This document shows, one piece after another, positions 1-7,475 of a stretch of DNA of 12,825 nucleotides. This stretch comes from DATKZS01 sp035527835 [NCBI: bacterium] (GTDB lineage: Bacteria; RBG-13-61-14). The notes below the pieces were generated by a model, which was not told the DNA's origin, did not search any database, and was given only the letters and a program-made list of their open reading frames with translations. The stretch covers positions 1 to 12,825 of the forward strand of contig DATKZS010000195.1 in assembly GCA_035527835.1 (NCBI GenBank), given 5' to 3'. The position numbers were made by a program, and so were the translations under genes. Positions within the stretch are counted from its first letter, which is position 1. The number at the start of each line of letters is the position of its first letter.

Positions 1-437
1 GGGTCGTCCTGGTAGCGGTTGCAGACTTCGAACCAGGTGTCGGCGTCGTCGTCGTTGCAGGTGGCGCACGTGTCCCAGGTGAACAGGTTGGTGTCGTCGC
101 AGTCCGGGCCGGCGATGCCCACGTACTGGTTGCACAGCTCGAAGTAGGTGTCGAAGTCATCGTCGTTGCAGGTGGCGCAGGTGTCCCAGGCGTTCTGGTC
201 GGTGTCCGAGCAGTCCGGGCCGTTGATGCCCACGTACTGGTTGCACAGCTCGAAGTAGGTGTCGGAATCGTCGTCGTTGCAGGTGGCGCAGGTGTCCCAG
301 GCGTTCTGGTCGGTGTCCGAGCAGTCCGGCCCGGCGATGCCCACGTACTGGTTGCACAGCTCGTAATAGGTGTCGGAGTCGTCGTCGTTGCAGGTGGCGC
401 AGGTGTCCCAGGCGTTCTGGTCGGTGTCCGAGCAGTC
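1..437 (-). repeat. 111-bp in-frame tandem repeats (37-aa four-cysteine unit)
   Basis: The 15-mer gttgcaggtggcgca recurs at 54, 165, 276 and 387, exactly 111 bp apart, with nearly all intervening bases conserved. The copy nearest the edge is the most diverged. Each unit encodes 37 residues with four Cys, in the order CATC, an Asp-rich stretch NDDDSD, ELC, then GPDC. A looser, longer relative lies at about 560-660. The array probably continues beyond position 1, so the copy number is unknown. Confidence 0.9.
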
Positions 438-2570
438 GGTGTTATTGGCCACGTAGCCCACTGGCGCGACGCAGCGGTTGAGGATCGCGAGCGGGTCGCC
501 GTGGAGGTCGGAGTCGGTGTCGGCGTAGAAGTTGGAACAGGTATTATGGCATCCTGAGCCGGTGACCACGCTGTCATCGCAGTCCGGTCCGTTGATGGTC
601 ACATAGGCGTCGCATCCCACGAGCCAGACGTCGCCGTCCTGGTCCACACAAGTGGCGCATGATACCCAGTTATTCGGGTCGAGGGGATCGCAGTCAACGT
701 TATCATTGGAGGCGTCATCGTCGGAATCGTCATCGCAGGGGTCCGTGCCCTGGTTGTATTCGTAGAGGTTGCTTAAAGTGTCGGAGTCGGGGTCTCCGGC
801 GGCGTCGTCGGTGGTCGCACCGAGGCAGAGATGAACCACTTCGTAGGGATCCGGCATGAGGTCGTCATCGGTATCGGTCAGGAGGGGGTCGGTCCCATAA
901 ACGATAATCTCTTGATAATCAGTAAGCCCGTCTCCGTCAGTGTCGGCCAGCATGGGGTCGGTCCCATAAGTGAAGAGCTCGTCCGGATCGTCAATCCCGT
1001 CGCCGTCGGAGTCGGCCAGCGCGGGGTTGGTGCCGTAGTAATAGACCTCGAAGCCGTCGGGCAATCCGTCGTCGTCACTGTCGTAGTCGTTCGCGGAAGT
1101 GGCGTAAATCGGCTCGCGAACGTCGCTTAGGCCATCGCCGTCGGAGTCGTAACCGACGAGCGCAAAATAGATGTCATAGCTGTCGCCGGCGCCGTTTCTG
1201 GTGTCCATGAAGCCGATCCCATATTCGCCGAGGGAGGAGGCGGTGATGGTCGCGGTGAAGGCGTCTCCATTGTCCGTTGTCGGGGAGACCGGCAATTCAA
1301 TCCCGATGAGGCTGCCGTCGGCGGCGATCCGCTGTAGATAGACCTCGATATAAACGTCCCGATAGTCCTCCCAGACCACCCCGAACTCGGAGCCGTTCCA
1401 GGCGAGGGAAGGATAATACGCGGCGCCCAGACTCGTCAAATCCTGGAACGAGCCTATGGTGCTGCCGTCCGCCGCCAGCCGCACGAACTCGACATCGCCG
1501 GGCTCCCCTCCATACAAGGCGGCCAGGCCGTACTCGCTGCCCGTCCATGCAAGGTCCACCAGGGATTCGTACTGGGAGCCATAGGTAACGCGGGTATCCA
1601 CTCCCAAGGGGGTCCCGTCCGGCGCCACCCGCGTGAAATAGACCTCGTAATTGAGGTCGCGGAAATCAATCCAGGCCAGGCTGTATTCGCTCCCGGTCCA
1701 GACCATCGCCGGGTCCGTGGAGCTGCGGTTGTCGTTGGTCACGCGCACGTCGCCGCCGATCAAGCTCCCGTTGGCCGCGATCCGGCGGAAATAGATCTCG
1801 GTATTGCCGTCCCGGTAGTCGTGCCACGCCACTCCGAACTCGCTCCCGGACCACGCGATCTTCGGCCGGTATGCCCCGGACCCGCTGGCGGAGGCCGCGA
1901 GGTCAACTCCCAGCGTGTCCCCGGCCAAATCGGTCCGGTTGAAATAGACCTCGGTGCCCGCGACCAGGTCCTCCTGCCAGACGATTACGAATTCCGACCC
2001 GGTCCCCGCGATGTCCGTGAACCAGGAGTCAGCCGACGACGTGCCGACCCGGTGGTTAGGGCCCACGGTGTCGCCGTCGCCGGTCAGGGCCGTCCAAGAT
2101 GGCTGATAGTAGGGCGACCAATCCCCGTCGTCCCAGGAGAGGCCGAATTCGCTCCCGTCCCAGGTCACGGACGGCAGCTCGGGATAAGTATCGGTATAGG
2201 TGATCCGCTGGTCCGACCCGCCCACGCGGGCCAGCCCGGGCGTGATCAGGTCCCATGCCGGGTCCGAGCCCGCCGCATACTCGGTCCCGTCATCCACCCC
2301 GTCGCCGTCCGTGTCCGGATCGCAGGGGTCAAGCGAGCCCTCGTAGGGGTTGACCTGGAAGTACTGATACTCCTGCAGGCTGGTCAGGCCGTCGGAATCG
2401 TAGTCCACGTTATCGTCCGGCACCGACGGATTGAGACACCAGTGAAGCACCTCGAAGCTGTTCGGCATCCCGTCCCCGTCCGTGTCCTGCGCGCGGCCGA
2501 GCAGGGGAATGAACGCCAGCGCCGCTGCAATAAGGACTACGGAACCAAAATACCTCGCTTTGAGAGTCAT
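1..2570 (-). CDS. Secreted calcium/metal-binding repeat protein (TSP3, propeller-like and MopE-like repeats), 3' end missing
   Basis: An open frame of 856 codons runs off the left edge without a stop. The start at 2570 is supported by AGGAGG at 2579-2584, 8 nt upstream. Residues 1-28 form a signal peptide (basic MTLKARYF, hydrophobic VVLIAAALAFIPLL, cleavage near GRAQ). Thrombospondin type 3-like calcium loops (DTDGDG, DSDGDG) lie at about 28-107 and 475-575, several followed by YGTDP-type turns. Between them, at about 135-470, are some seven repeats of roughly 50 residues built on GSEFGVAW, then DYRDGNTEIYF, then RIAADGS; this resembles beta-propeller blades. From about 607 the chain is rich in Cys and Asp (GPDCSDTDQNAWDTCATC) and resembles the MopE putative metal-binding motif. 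Export to the surface or medium and calcium binding are inferred from these families. The specific role is unknown; an adhesin or matrix protein is possible. The C-terminus, and any sorting signal there, lies outside the window. Confidence 0.9.
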   Translation of the reverse strand, partial: MTLKARYFGSVVLIAAALAFIPLLGRAQDTDGDGMPNSFEVLHWCLNPSVPDDNVDYDSDGLTSLQEYQYFQVNPYEGSLDPCDPDTDGDGVDDGTEYAAGSDPAWDLITPGLARVGGSDQRITYTDTYPELPSVTWDGSEFGLSWDDGDWSPYYQPSWTALTGDGDTVGPNHRVGTSSADSWFTDIAGTGSEFVIVWQEDLVAGTEVYFNRTDLAGDTLGVDLAASASGSGAYRPKIAWSGSEFGVAWHDYRDGNTEIYFRRIAANGSLIGGDVRVTNDNRSSTDPAMVWTGSEYSLAWIDFRDLNYEVYFTRVAPDGTPLGVDTRVTYGSQYESLVDLAWTGSEYGLAALYGGEPGDVEFVRLAADGSTIGSFQDLTSLGAAYYPSLAWNGSEFGVVWEDYRDVYIEVYLQRIAADGSLIGIELPVSPTTDNGDAFTATITASSLGEYGIGFMDTRNGAGDSYDIYFALVGYDSDGDGLSDVREPIYATSANDYDSDDDGLPDGFEVYYYGTNPALADSDGDGIDDPDELFTYGTDPMLADTDGDGLTDYQEIIVYGTDPLLTDTDDDLMPDPYEVVHLCLGATTDDAAGDPDSDTLSNLYEYNQGTDPCDDDSDDDASNDNVDCDPLDPNNWVSCATCVDQDGDVWLVGCDAYVTINGPDCDDSVVTGSGCHNTCSNFYADTDSDLHGDPLAILNRCVAPVGYVANNTDCSDTDQNAWDTCATCNDDDSDTYYELCNQYVGIAGPDCSDTDQNAWDTCATCNDDDSDTYFELCNQYVGINGPDCSDTDQNAWDTCATCNDDDFDTYFELCNQYVGIAGPDCDDTNLFTWDTCATCNDDDADTWFEVCNRYQDD

Positions 2571-2669
2571 GATTGCGGCCTCCTTTTTCAGACCTGATCG
2601 GAGAGTTGAAACTCGCGACAATAACCTCACCCCGTGCCGTTTGCCGCGGGCAGTGGCGACCTTGATTTG

Positions 2670-2698
2670 ATAGTACACAATCCGAGAGCGTCTGTAAA
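2670..2698 (-). promoter_or_regulatory. Sigma70-type promoter for the secreted repeat protein gene
   Basis: On the minus strand TTTACA (2698-2693) is followed by a 17-nt spacer and TACTAT (2675-2670). These are close matches to the -35 and -10 consensus with ideal spacing. The predicted transcript start is near 2663, giving a leader of about 90 nt before the ATG at 2570. The call rests on sequence match and position only. Confidence 0.6.
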
Positions 2699-2802
2699 GC
2701 ACAAAGCGCCAAAAAATGAATTCCGGATGCGCAAGAGAATTTCCCCCGGCCGCCGGTTGTCATCGAGGACCAAACCGCGCACAATGGAGGGGAAAGGATC
2801 CC

Positions 2803-2922
2803 ATGCGCGACGTGCATTTTCGGAAAGTCTCATTAATCGCGACAGGGGTGCTCCCCGGAACGGGGCGGAGCCAGCCGCGCCGCATCCGCGCCGGGAAAAA
2901 ATCCTGGGGGCAACGGCCATGA
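2803..2922 (+). CDS. Possible 39-aa leader ORF overlapping the epimerase start
   Basis: The ATG at 2803 is preceded by a purine-rich Shine-Dalgarno region (ggaggggaaagg, about 5 nt away). The frame ends in TGA at 2920-2922, inside the ATGA that starts the epimerase. The peptide (MRDVHFRKVSLIATG, then a basic tail ending WGQRP) matches no family I know. The epimerase start itself has only a poor ribosome site, so this ORF could act by translational coupling. A run CCCCG-GAA-CGGGG inside it could form a short hairpin. Composition alone does not prove coding, and it may be a chance ORF in the roughly 350-bp leader between the divergent genes. Apart from the minus-strand promoter, I see nothing else in 2571-2918. 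Confidence 0.35.
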   Translation: MRDVHFRKVSLIATGVLPGTGRSQPRRIRAGKKSWGQRP

Positions 2923-3905
2923 ATTTGGTCACGGGCGGGAGCGGGGTCCTGGGCCGGACGGTGATCCGGGAGCTCCTGGACCACGGCGTCAAGGTGCGGG
3001 TGCTCGACCTCAAGCCGCCGCCGGAACCGCTCGGCCGCGAGGTCGAGTTCGCTAAAGGCAGCGTGCTCGATCCGGCGGCGGTGGAAGGCGCCATGCGAGG
3101 CATCGAGGTCGTCCACCACCTGGCCGCCTCCATGCCCCAGGCCGACCTGAGCGCCCGCGGCTTCTGGGAGATCAACGTCGGCGGCACCTTGAACGTGGCC
3201 CGCGCCGCCATCAAGGCCCGCGCCCGCCGCATCGTTTTCGCCTCCACCATCGAAATCTACGGGCTGCAACTCCCCCGCGAGTTCCCGGTCACGGAGCAGA
3301 GCGAAAAGCGCTTCACCGGCGTATATTCGCGCAATAAGTGGGAATGCGAGCAGCGGCTGCTCGAGCTCCGCGCCACCCATGGCCTCGAAGCCGTGTTCCC
3401 GCGCATGCCCATGATCTTCGGGCCCGGCTTTTACCACGAGCCTTCCATGATGACGCTCTTCAAGCTGATCCGGCGGGGCTGGCCGGTCCCGGTGGTTGCG
3501 GCGCCGGACGCGCCGTGGGCCTCGGTGGCCTCCGCCGACGCGGCCCAGGGCTTGTGCCTCTGCGCCACGGTCCCGGAGGCCGACGGCCAGGCCTTCAACA
3601 TCGCCGCGCCCGACGCGCCGCCCTGCACCGCCGCGCTGCGCGAGCTCATTCACAAGGCCGGCTCCCGCTCGCGCCTCATACCGGTGCCGGTCGCTCTCAC
3701 CGAAAAAATGGTGGAGCTGATGGAGCGCTTCGAGAGATACTCGCCCACCCCCGCCGAGCTGGTCCGCTTCGCGCTGGTCGGCGGCGAATACTCCATCGTC
3801 AAGGCGCGGCGCATCCTGGGCTACAATCCCCGCTTCACCGCGGTGGAGGCCATGGAGAGCGCGTACCGATCCCTCTTTCCGGCGCCGTCGGGGGCGCGGG
3901 CTTGA
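2919..3905 (+). CDS. NAD-dependent epimerase/dehydratase (extended SDR)
   Basis: 328 residues, the usual length for extended short-chain dehydrogenases acting on nucleotide sugars or related substrates. The N-terminus carries the Rossmann motif TGGSGVLG (5-12). An acidic residue after strand 2 (VRVLD, D30) favours NAD over NADP. HHLAA (66-70) is the usual strand-4 signature, and the catalytic set is S109/T110 with Y136-x3-K140 (YSRNK). The start at 2919 is chosen because the Rossmann fold begins there; the same frame is open further upstream but that part looks non-coding. The substrate cannot be read from the sequence: sugar epimerases, dehydratases and 3-beta-hydroxysteroid dehydrogenase-like enzymes share these motifs. 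The adjoining membrane glycosyltransferase, overlapping by 4 nt if its TTG start is right, makes a role in glycan or lipid-linked sugar synthesis plausible. Confidence 0.9.
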   Translation: MNLVTGGSGVLGRTVIRELLDHGVKVRVLDLKPPPEPLGREVEFAKGSVLDPAAVEGAMRGIEVVHHLAASMPQADLSARGFWEINVGGTLNVARAAIKARARRIVFASTIEIYGLQLPREFPVTEQSEKRFTGVYSRNKWECEQRLLELRATHGLEAVFPRMPMIFGPGFYHEPSMMTLFKLIRRGWPVPVVAAPDAPWASVASADAAQGLCLCATVPEADGQAFNIAAPDAPPCTAALRELIHKAGSRSRLIPVPVALTEKMVELMERFERYSPTPAELVRFALVGGEYSIVKARRILGYNPRFTAVEAMESAYRSLFPAPSGARA

Positions 3906-5779
3906 CGTTACGGTTTTGCCCGGGCAAGTGGAATCATCCGACAGCGAGGAGTGGCGGCATTAATAAGGCGGGAGCTAAAAATCTAGAGATCGTCATCTTG
4001 GCGGTGATCTTGCTCCTGGCCGGGGCCTTGCGGGTCATCGTCACCTGGCAGCACTACCACCATCCCCTCTTTACCTCCTTGCGCCTTGACGAGGTTTATA
4101 ATGATCAATGGGCCAGGGAGGCCGCCGCGGGCTCATTATTCAAGCAGAGCATGCCGATCAGCGCTCCGGGGTATCCGTGGTTTTTGGGGGCGGTTTATGC
4201 CGTGTTCGGCCGAAACCTGCTCGTGCCCCGCATCCTTCAGGTAATCATGGGGCTCGGCTCGGTCCTGCTCGCCCATAACATCAGCCGCCGGCTGTTCGGC
4301 CCGGCCGCCGCCCTCGTCTCCGCCCTGCTCATGGCCCTGTACTGGCCTCTGATCGTGTTCGAGCAAAGGCTCCTTCTGGCCACCCTGTTCGTGGTGATGA
4401 ACCTTTTCACCCTCGCGGCCGCCATCTGGTCCCTGGACCACGATTCCATCCCCGGATGGATCAGCACCGGACTCGGCCTGGGCGCCATGACCGTGGTGTA
4501 CCCGACCGCCGTGATCTGGACCATCGCCCTCGCCGCCTGGCTGGCCGCCAACGCCATCAAGAAGCGGAGCCGGACCAGCGCCTTTGCCGCCACGGCGCTC
4601 GCGGCCGGATTCCTCCTGCTCATCCTCCCCATCGTCGCCATGGGCCAGACGCGGACCGGGGAATGGTACTTCCTGCGCAGCCACGCCGGCTTCAATCTAT
4701 ACCTCGGCAACAACCCCGCCGCCGACGGGACCATGTACGCGCGCCTGGGCGGGGGCTGGGACCGGATCGAGGCCCTGCCGGTGAAAGAGGCCGGGGTCAT
4801 CACCCTTAACGGCCAGGACCGGTTTTATCTGGCAAAAGTGAAACAATTCATCGTGCAAGACCCCGGGGATTTTTTTAAGCTCTGGGCGCGAAAAAGCGCG
4901 CTCATTCTCAACCGCCGCGAGATCAGGGCCACGATTGATCCGGAGTTCCACCGCTCCCTCTTCTCCGCGCTCCGGCTCCCGCTGCCCGGCTTTGCCCTGG
5001 TCCTCGGCCTGGCCCTCGCCGCCCTTGCCTCCCCCGCGATCCAGGACCGCCGCCGCCGGCTCCTGGCCCTGTACCTGGGCTCTTATGCCGCGGCCATGAT
5101 CTCGACCGTGGTCGCGAGCCGATACCGCCTGCCCCTGGCCGCCGGCCTGATCATCTGCGGCGGGGCCGGGGCCGTTAATCTGTATTCTTCCCTGGCCTCG
5201 CTGGCGGCTAAAAAAGCCGGAGCTGGCCGCCGCCGGAACCTGGCCGCGCCCGCGCTGTTTCTGGCCGGCATCGGGCTGGCCTTTTTGCCCGTGGCCCCGA
5301 AATACTCCCGGGCCGAGGAATACTCCTTTCTGGGCCTGGCCTATTCCCAGGCCGGGGACAATCAAGCGGCGATGTCCTATTATCGGAAGGCGCTGGAGGC
5401 CGACCCGCGATGCGCCATGGCCATGACGGAAATCGCGGCCCTGGAGCGCGGGCGGGGGGACCTGGATTCGGCCCTGGCCTGGCAGGCCAGGTCCGTGGCC
5501 GCGGACCCGGACGGCGGCTACGGCCATTACGATCTGGGCCTGTACCTGTGGGAGCGCGGACGGCGCGAGCAGGCAATGGAGGAGTTCAACCGCGCGGTGG
5601 AATGCAAGCCGCTGTGGGAACACGCCCTTCATGTCCTCGCCGTCCATGAGTATGAGCTGGGCCGGCTGGAAGCGGCCCGCCAACATTTCCAGACCCTGCT
5701 CCTGGTCCGGCCCGACCAGTATCTGGAGATTGATTCCTATCTTGAAAAAATCGAGACCGGCCTTAAATCCCGGCGCTGA
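3902..5779 (+). CDS. GT-C fold membrane glycosyltransferase (GT39/ArnT-like) with C-terminal TPRs
   Basis: Up to 625 residues. A first transmembrane helix (about 29-48) is followed by a periplasmic loop with an Asp-Glu pair (SLRLDEVYNDQW, D63/E64). In the PMT/ArnT superfamily this position supplies the catalytic acidic residue, and APGYPWFLG shortly after is also typical. Several hydrophobic helices follow (about 94-250), then a soluble loop (about 250-355), more helices (about 362-465), and four TPR-like repeats (about 472-605, e.g. LGLAYSQAGDNQAAMSYYRKA). Such enzymes move a sugar from a polyprenyl-phosphate donor to lipid or protein on the periplasmic side; the acceptor here is unknown. 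No ATG is available at the start. TTG at 3902 overlaps the epimerase stop as TTGA. ATT at 3959 follows a strong gaggag site with 8-nt spacing and would give 606 residues. The long in-frame extension upstream lies over the epimerase and is rejected. Confidence 0.85.
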   Translation: MTLRFCPGKWNHPTARSGGINKAGAKNLEIVILAVILLLAGALRVIVTWQHYHHPLFTSLRLDEVYNDQWAREAAAGSLFKQSMPISAPGYPWFLGAVYAVFGRNLLVPRILQVIMGLGSVLLAHNISRRLFGPAAALVSALLMALYWPLIVFEQRLLLATLFVVMNLFTLAAAIWSLDHDSIPGWISTGLGLGAMTVVYPTAVIWTIALAAWLAANAIKKRSRTSAFAATALAAGFLLLILPIVAMGQTRTGEWYFLRSHAGFNLYLGNNPAADGTMYARLGGGWDRIEALPVKEAGVITLNGQDRFYLAKVKQFIVQDPGDFFKLWARKSALILNRREIRATIDPEFHRSLFSALRLPLPGFALVLGLALAALASPAIQDRRRRLLALYLGSYAAAMISTVVASRYRLPLAAGLIICGGAGAVNLYSSLASLAAKKAGAGRRRNLAAPALFLAGIGLAFLPVAPKYSRAEEYSFLGLAYSQAGDNQAAMSYYRKALEADPRCAMAMTEIAALERGRGDLDSALAWQARSVAADPDGGYGHYDLGLYLWERGRREQAMEEFNRAVECKPLWEHALHVLAVHEYELGRLEAARQHFQTLLLVRPDQYLEIDSYLEKIETGLKSRR

Positions 5780-5931
5780 AACCAAATTTTCGGCTCGGCC
5801 GCGAGAGGGAATGCGTGGGAGGACTAGGACATTGACCTCGACAAGGACAACCACTTCACGTGCTATCTGAAAAAATGAAAAGAAACCTGTACGGATGATT
5901 CAACTTATTTTTCCATATGGGCTGCGGCTCA

Positions 5932-7119
5932 TTATTTTTTGAGGGAATCGAGAATATCACGAATTTTTTGATTTACATCAGGCCCTGGAGTATTTCGAAT
6001 TTCAGGTCTGGCTAACCAACCTAAATCCCTAAATGTGCGATTAGGTCCATTAGGGACATCTTCCATAACTTTTACGTAGCCTTCCCAATCTGGAAATTGA
6101 GTTCGTTGTGTCTCCCTAAGCCTCGCCCTACGAGACTCGCCCCAGGCTGTGTTATACAGCAGTAATTTCTTAATGCAATAATACAGCATGAGATCCGCCA
6201 TGATCAGGTGATCCATCCAATTAATGTTTGTTTCATCGTATTGGATGTTTATTTCCTCCACTTTGTCTCCATGTACGATCCCGTTGCGTAGCGTGTAAAA
6301 ATCCCTGGCCCACCATCCGACATTTGTGTGGACAACATTGGTTTTGCCAAGACACCTCTCCGACTTGCTCAAATCGCAACAATATATTAAACGCTCGATA
6401 TATTCTGCTATAAACTTTTGTTTGTTTCTCTCTTTCTCTGGAACGTCAAGAGCGATCTCGAACGCCGTTGCCATCATAACGATTTTGGATAACGGCGATA
6501 CCTCATCATTGTCTGCATGGGCATATCGGAACCATTCCAAACAACGGAAGATCCGCTCCATAAATTCCATGTTTTTTGGCACCCCCAGAAGGCTGGCCAA
6601 GCCATCCAGGAGTGCTCTATCTTCTGTAAGAAAAAATCCGCCCGTGCTAAGGGGCTTGGTGAACTTGACTTCTCCTATTCTCAAACCTCCGTGAGTAGTG
6701 CTACCCGCTCGATACCCAAGATATTCGTCATCGGGCCGGAAATTCTTGAAATATAACTGATACGCTTCTGAAGACGGCGGCCCCATACTTCTATTGGATA
6801 TAGCATTAACCATTGTCCCCGCAATAGCGTTGAAGATGAGGGCGTCAACAGACTTTCTAATCACCGATCTGTTTTGGTCGGACGGAATAAAATCCAATTC
6901 TCCATTGAAAACCAAAGTGACGGTATTCACTTCTTCAAGACAAATATCAACATAAGATTGGAAATACTTTTTCAAAAATTGGCAGATTTTTTCATCATTG
7001 ATTTTTTCACGGGCGTCATCGTGATTAAACGGCAAGAAGCTGACCGGTCCAATGCTCATCGGTCCCACCGAGGTCCAAGGGAGGAATGAGACGGAATAAG
7101 TTGGGTCGTTTGTCGTCAT
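5932..7119 (-). CDS. HEPN-like protein with R-x4-H motif, third gene of a toxin-antitoxin cassette
   Basis: 395 residues. The C-terminal half looks like a HEPN (Apea-like) domain. One helix is PLSKIVMMATAFEIALDVPE (209-228), and a second segment (269-284) has WWARDFYTLRNGIVHG with R278-x4-H283, the spacing of the catalytic motif in HEPN ribonucleases. The N-terminal half (1-200) is not recognised; it begins with paired SFLPW/SFLPF strands (11-31). The gene starts 17 nt after the MazF stop on the same strand, so co-transcription is likely. No clear Shine-Dalgarno precedes the ATG. A second ATG at codon 21 has ggtggg upstream, but would lose the first SFLPW strand. Sampled lines are about 45% GC against more than 60% in the flanking genes, which suggests horizontal transfer. 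RNase or abortive-infection activity is inferred from the motif and context only. Confidence 0.7.
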   Translation of the reverse strand: MTTNDPTYSVSFLPWTSVGPMSIGPVSFLPFNHDDAREKINDEKICQFLKKYFQSYVDICLEEVNTVTLVFNGELDFIPSDQNRSVIRKSVDALIFNAIAGTMVNAISNRSMGPPSSEAYQLYFKNFRPDDEYLGYRAGSTTHGGLRIGEVKFTKPLSTGGFFLTEDRALLDGLASLLGVPKNMEFMERIFRCLEWFRYAHADNDEVSPLSKIVMMATAFEIALDVPEKERNKQKFIAEYIERLIYCCDLSKSERCLGKTNVVHTNVGWWARDFYTLRNGIVHGDKVEEINIQYDETNINWMDHLIMADLMLYYCIKKLLLYNTAWGESRRARLRETQRTQFPDWEGYVKVMEDVPNGPNRTFRDLGWLARPEIRNTPGPDVNQKIRDILDSLKK

Positions 7120-7136
7120 AAAAGTCGGCCAACGCT

Positions 7137-7475
7137 CTACTGAGGTCCACGCATAATTTCCACGGCCTTGTCAATAATCTCGCTGATCTTTTTGCTTTGC
7201 AGTTTGCCGATTCGATACAAAACGATCCGGCTGTCCGCCGTGAAGAGACGGTTGGGTCTTGCGTTGCTCGGCTGCGCGAGGCTTCCTTCATCAAAATCCC
7301 GGTCCTGAAGGGGGATGGCATATTGGTCCTTGATCGCCTGGCTGGTGATCTGGCAGAGGATGATATCATCTCCGGCGAGGGCGGAGATCACTAAGGCGGG
7401 CCGGCGCTTGGCGGCGGTCAGGTCGGAAAAGGGGAAGGGCACGACCACCACGTCCCCCTTCACAAATTTCGCCAC
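7137..7475 (-). CDS. mazF: PemK/MazF-family endoribonuclease toxin
   Basis: 112 residues, normal length for the family. Hallmarks are KGDVVVVPFPFSDL (6-19), the KRRPALVIS strand (23-31) with the conserved Arg-Pro, and ILCQITSQ (39-46), whose Thr/Ser belongs to the active site in MazF. Members of this family cleave mRNA in single-stranded regions and are held inactive by the partner antitoxin. The start is GTG at 7475, giving the MAKFVKGD N-terminus usual in this subfamily. It overlaps the antitoxin stop by 16 nt, which fits coupled translation. A GTG at 7463 (GTGA overlap) is the alternative. No disruption is visible, so the toxin appears intact. The cleavage site cannot be told from the sequence. 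Confidence 0.92.
   Translation of the reverse strand: MAKFVKGDVVVVPFPFSDLTAAKRRPALVISALAGDDIILCQITSQAIKDQYAIPLQDRDFDEGSLAQPSNARPNRLFTADSRIVLYRIGKLQSKKISEIIDKAVEIMRGPQ

Noticed and set aside
54-401. CRISPR-like regular spacing at the left edge
   Set aside because: The 111-bp units are repeated along their whole length and lie in frame within a coding sequence, so they are protein repeats.
1821-2597. 258-codon plus-strand frame over the secreted repeat protein gene
   Set aside because: It is an Arg/Pro/Val-rich shadow; the opposite strand has repeats, signal peptide, ribosome site and promoter.
3338-3901. In-frame upstream extension of the glycosyltransferase over the epimerase gene
   Set aside because: It overlaps the well-supported epimerase in another frame and its translation is Arg/Ala/Pro-rich and non-protein-like; the true start must be near 3902 or 3959.
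4697-5854. 385-codon minus-strand frame opposite the glycosyltransferase
   Set aside because: It has a shadow composition and no motifs; the plus strand has transmembrane helices and TPRs in the same stretch.
5828-5877. Possible gene remnant (DIDLDKDNHFTCYLKK then stop) downstream of the glycosyltransferase
   Set aside because: It is only 16 codons with a TAG immediately upstream; it looks protein-like but is too short to assign.
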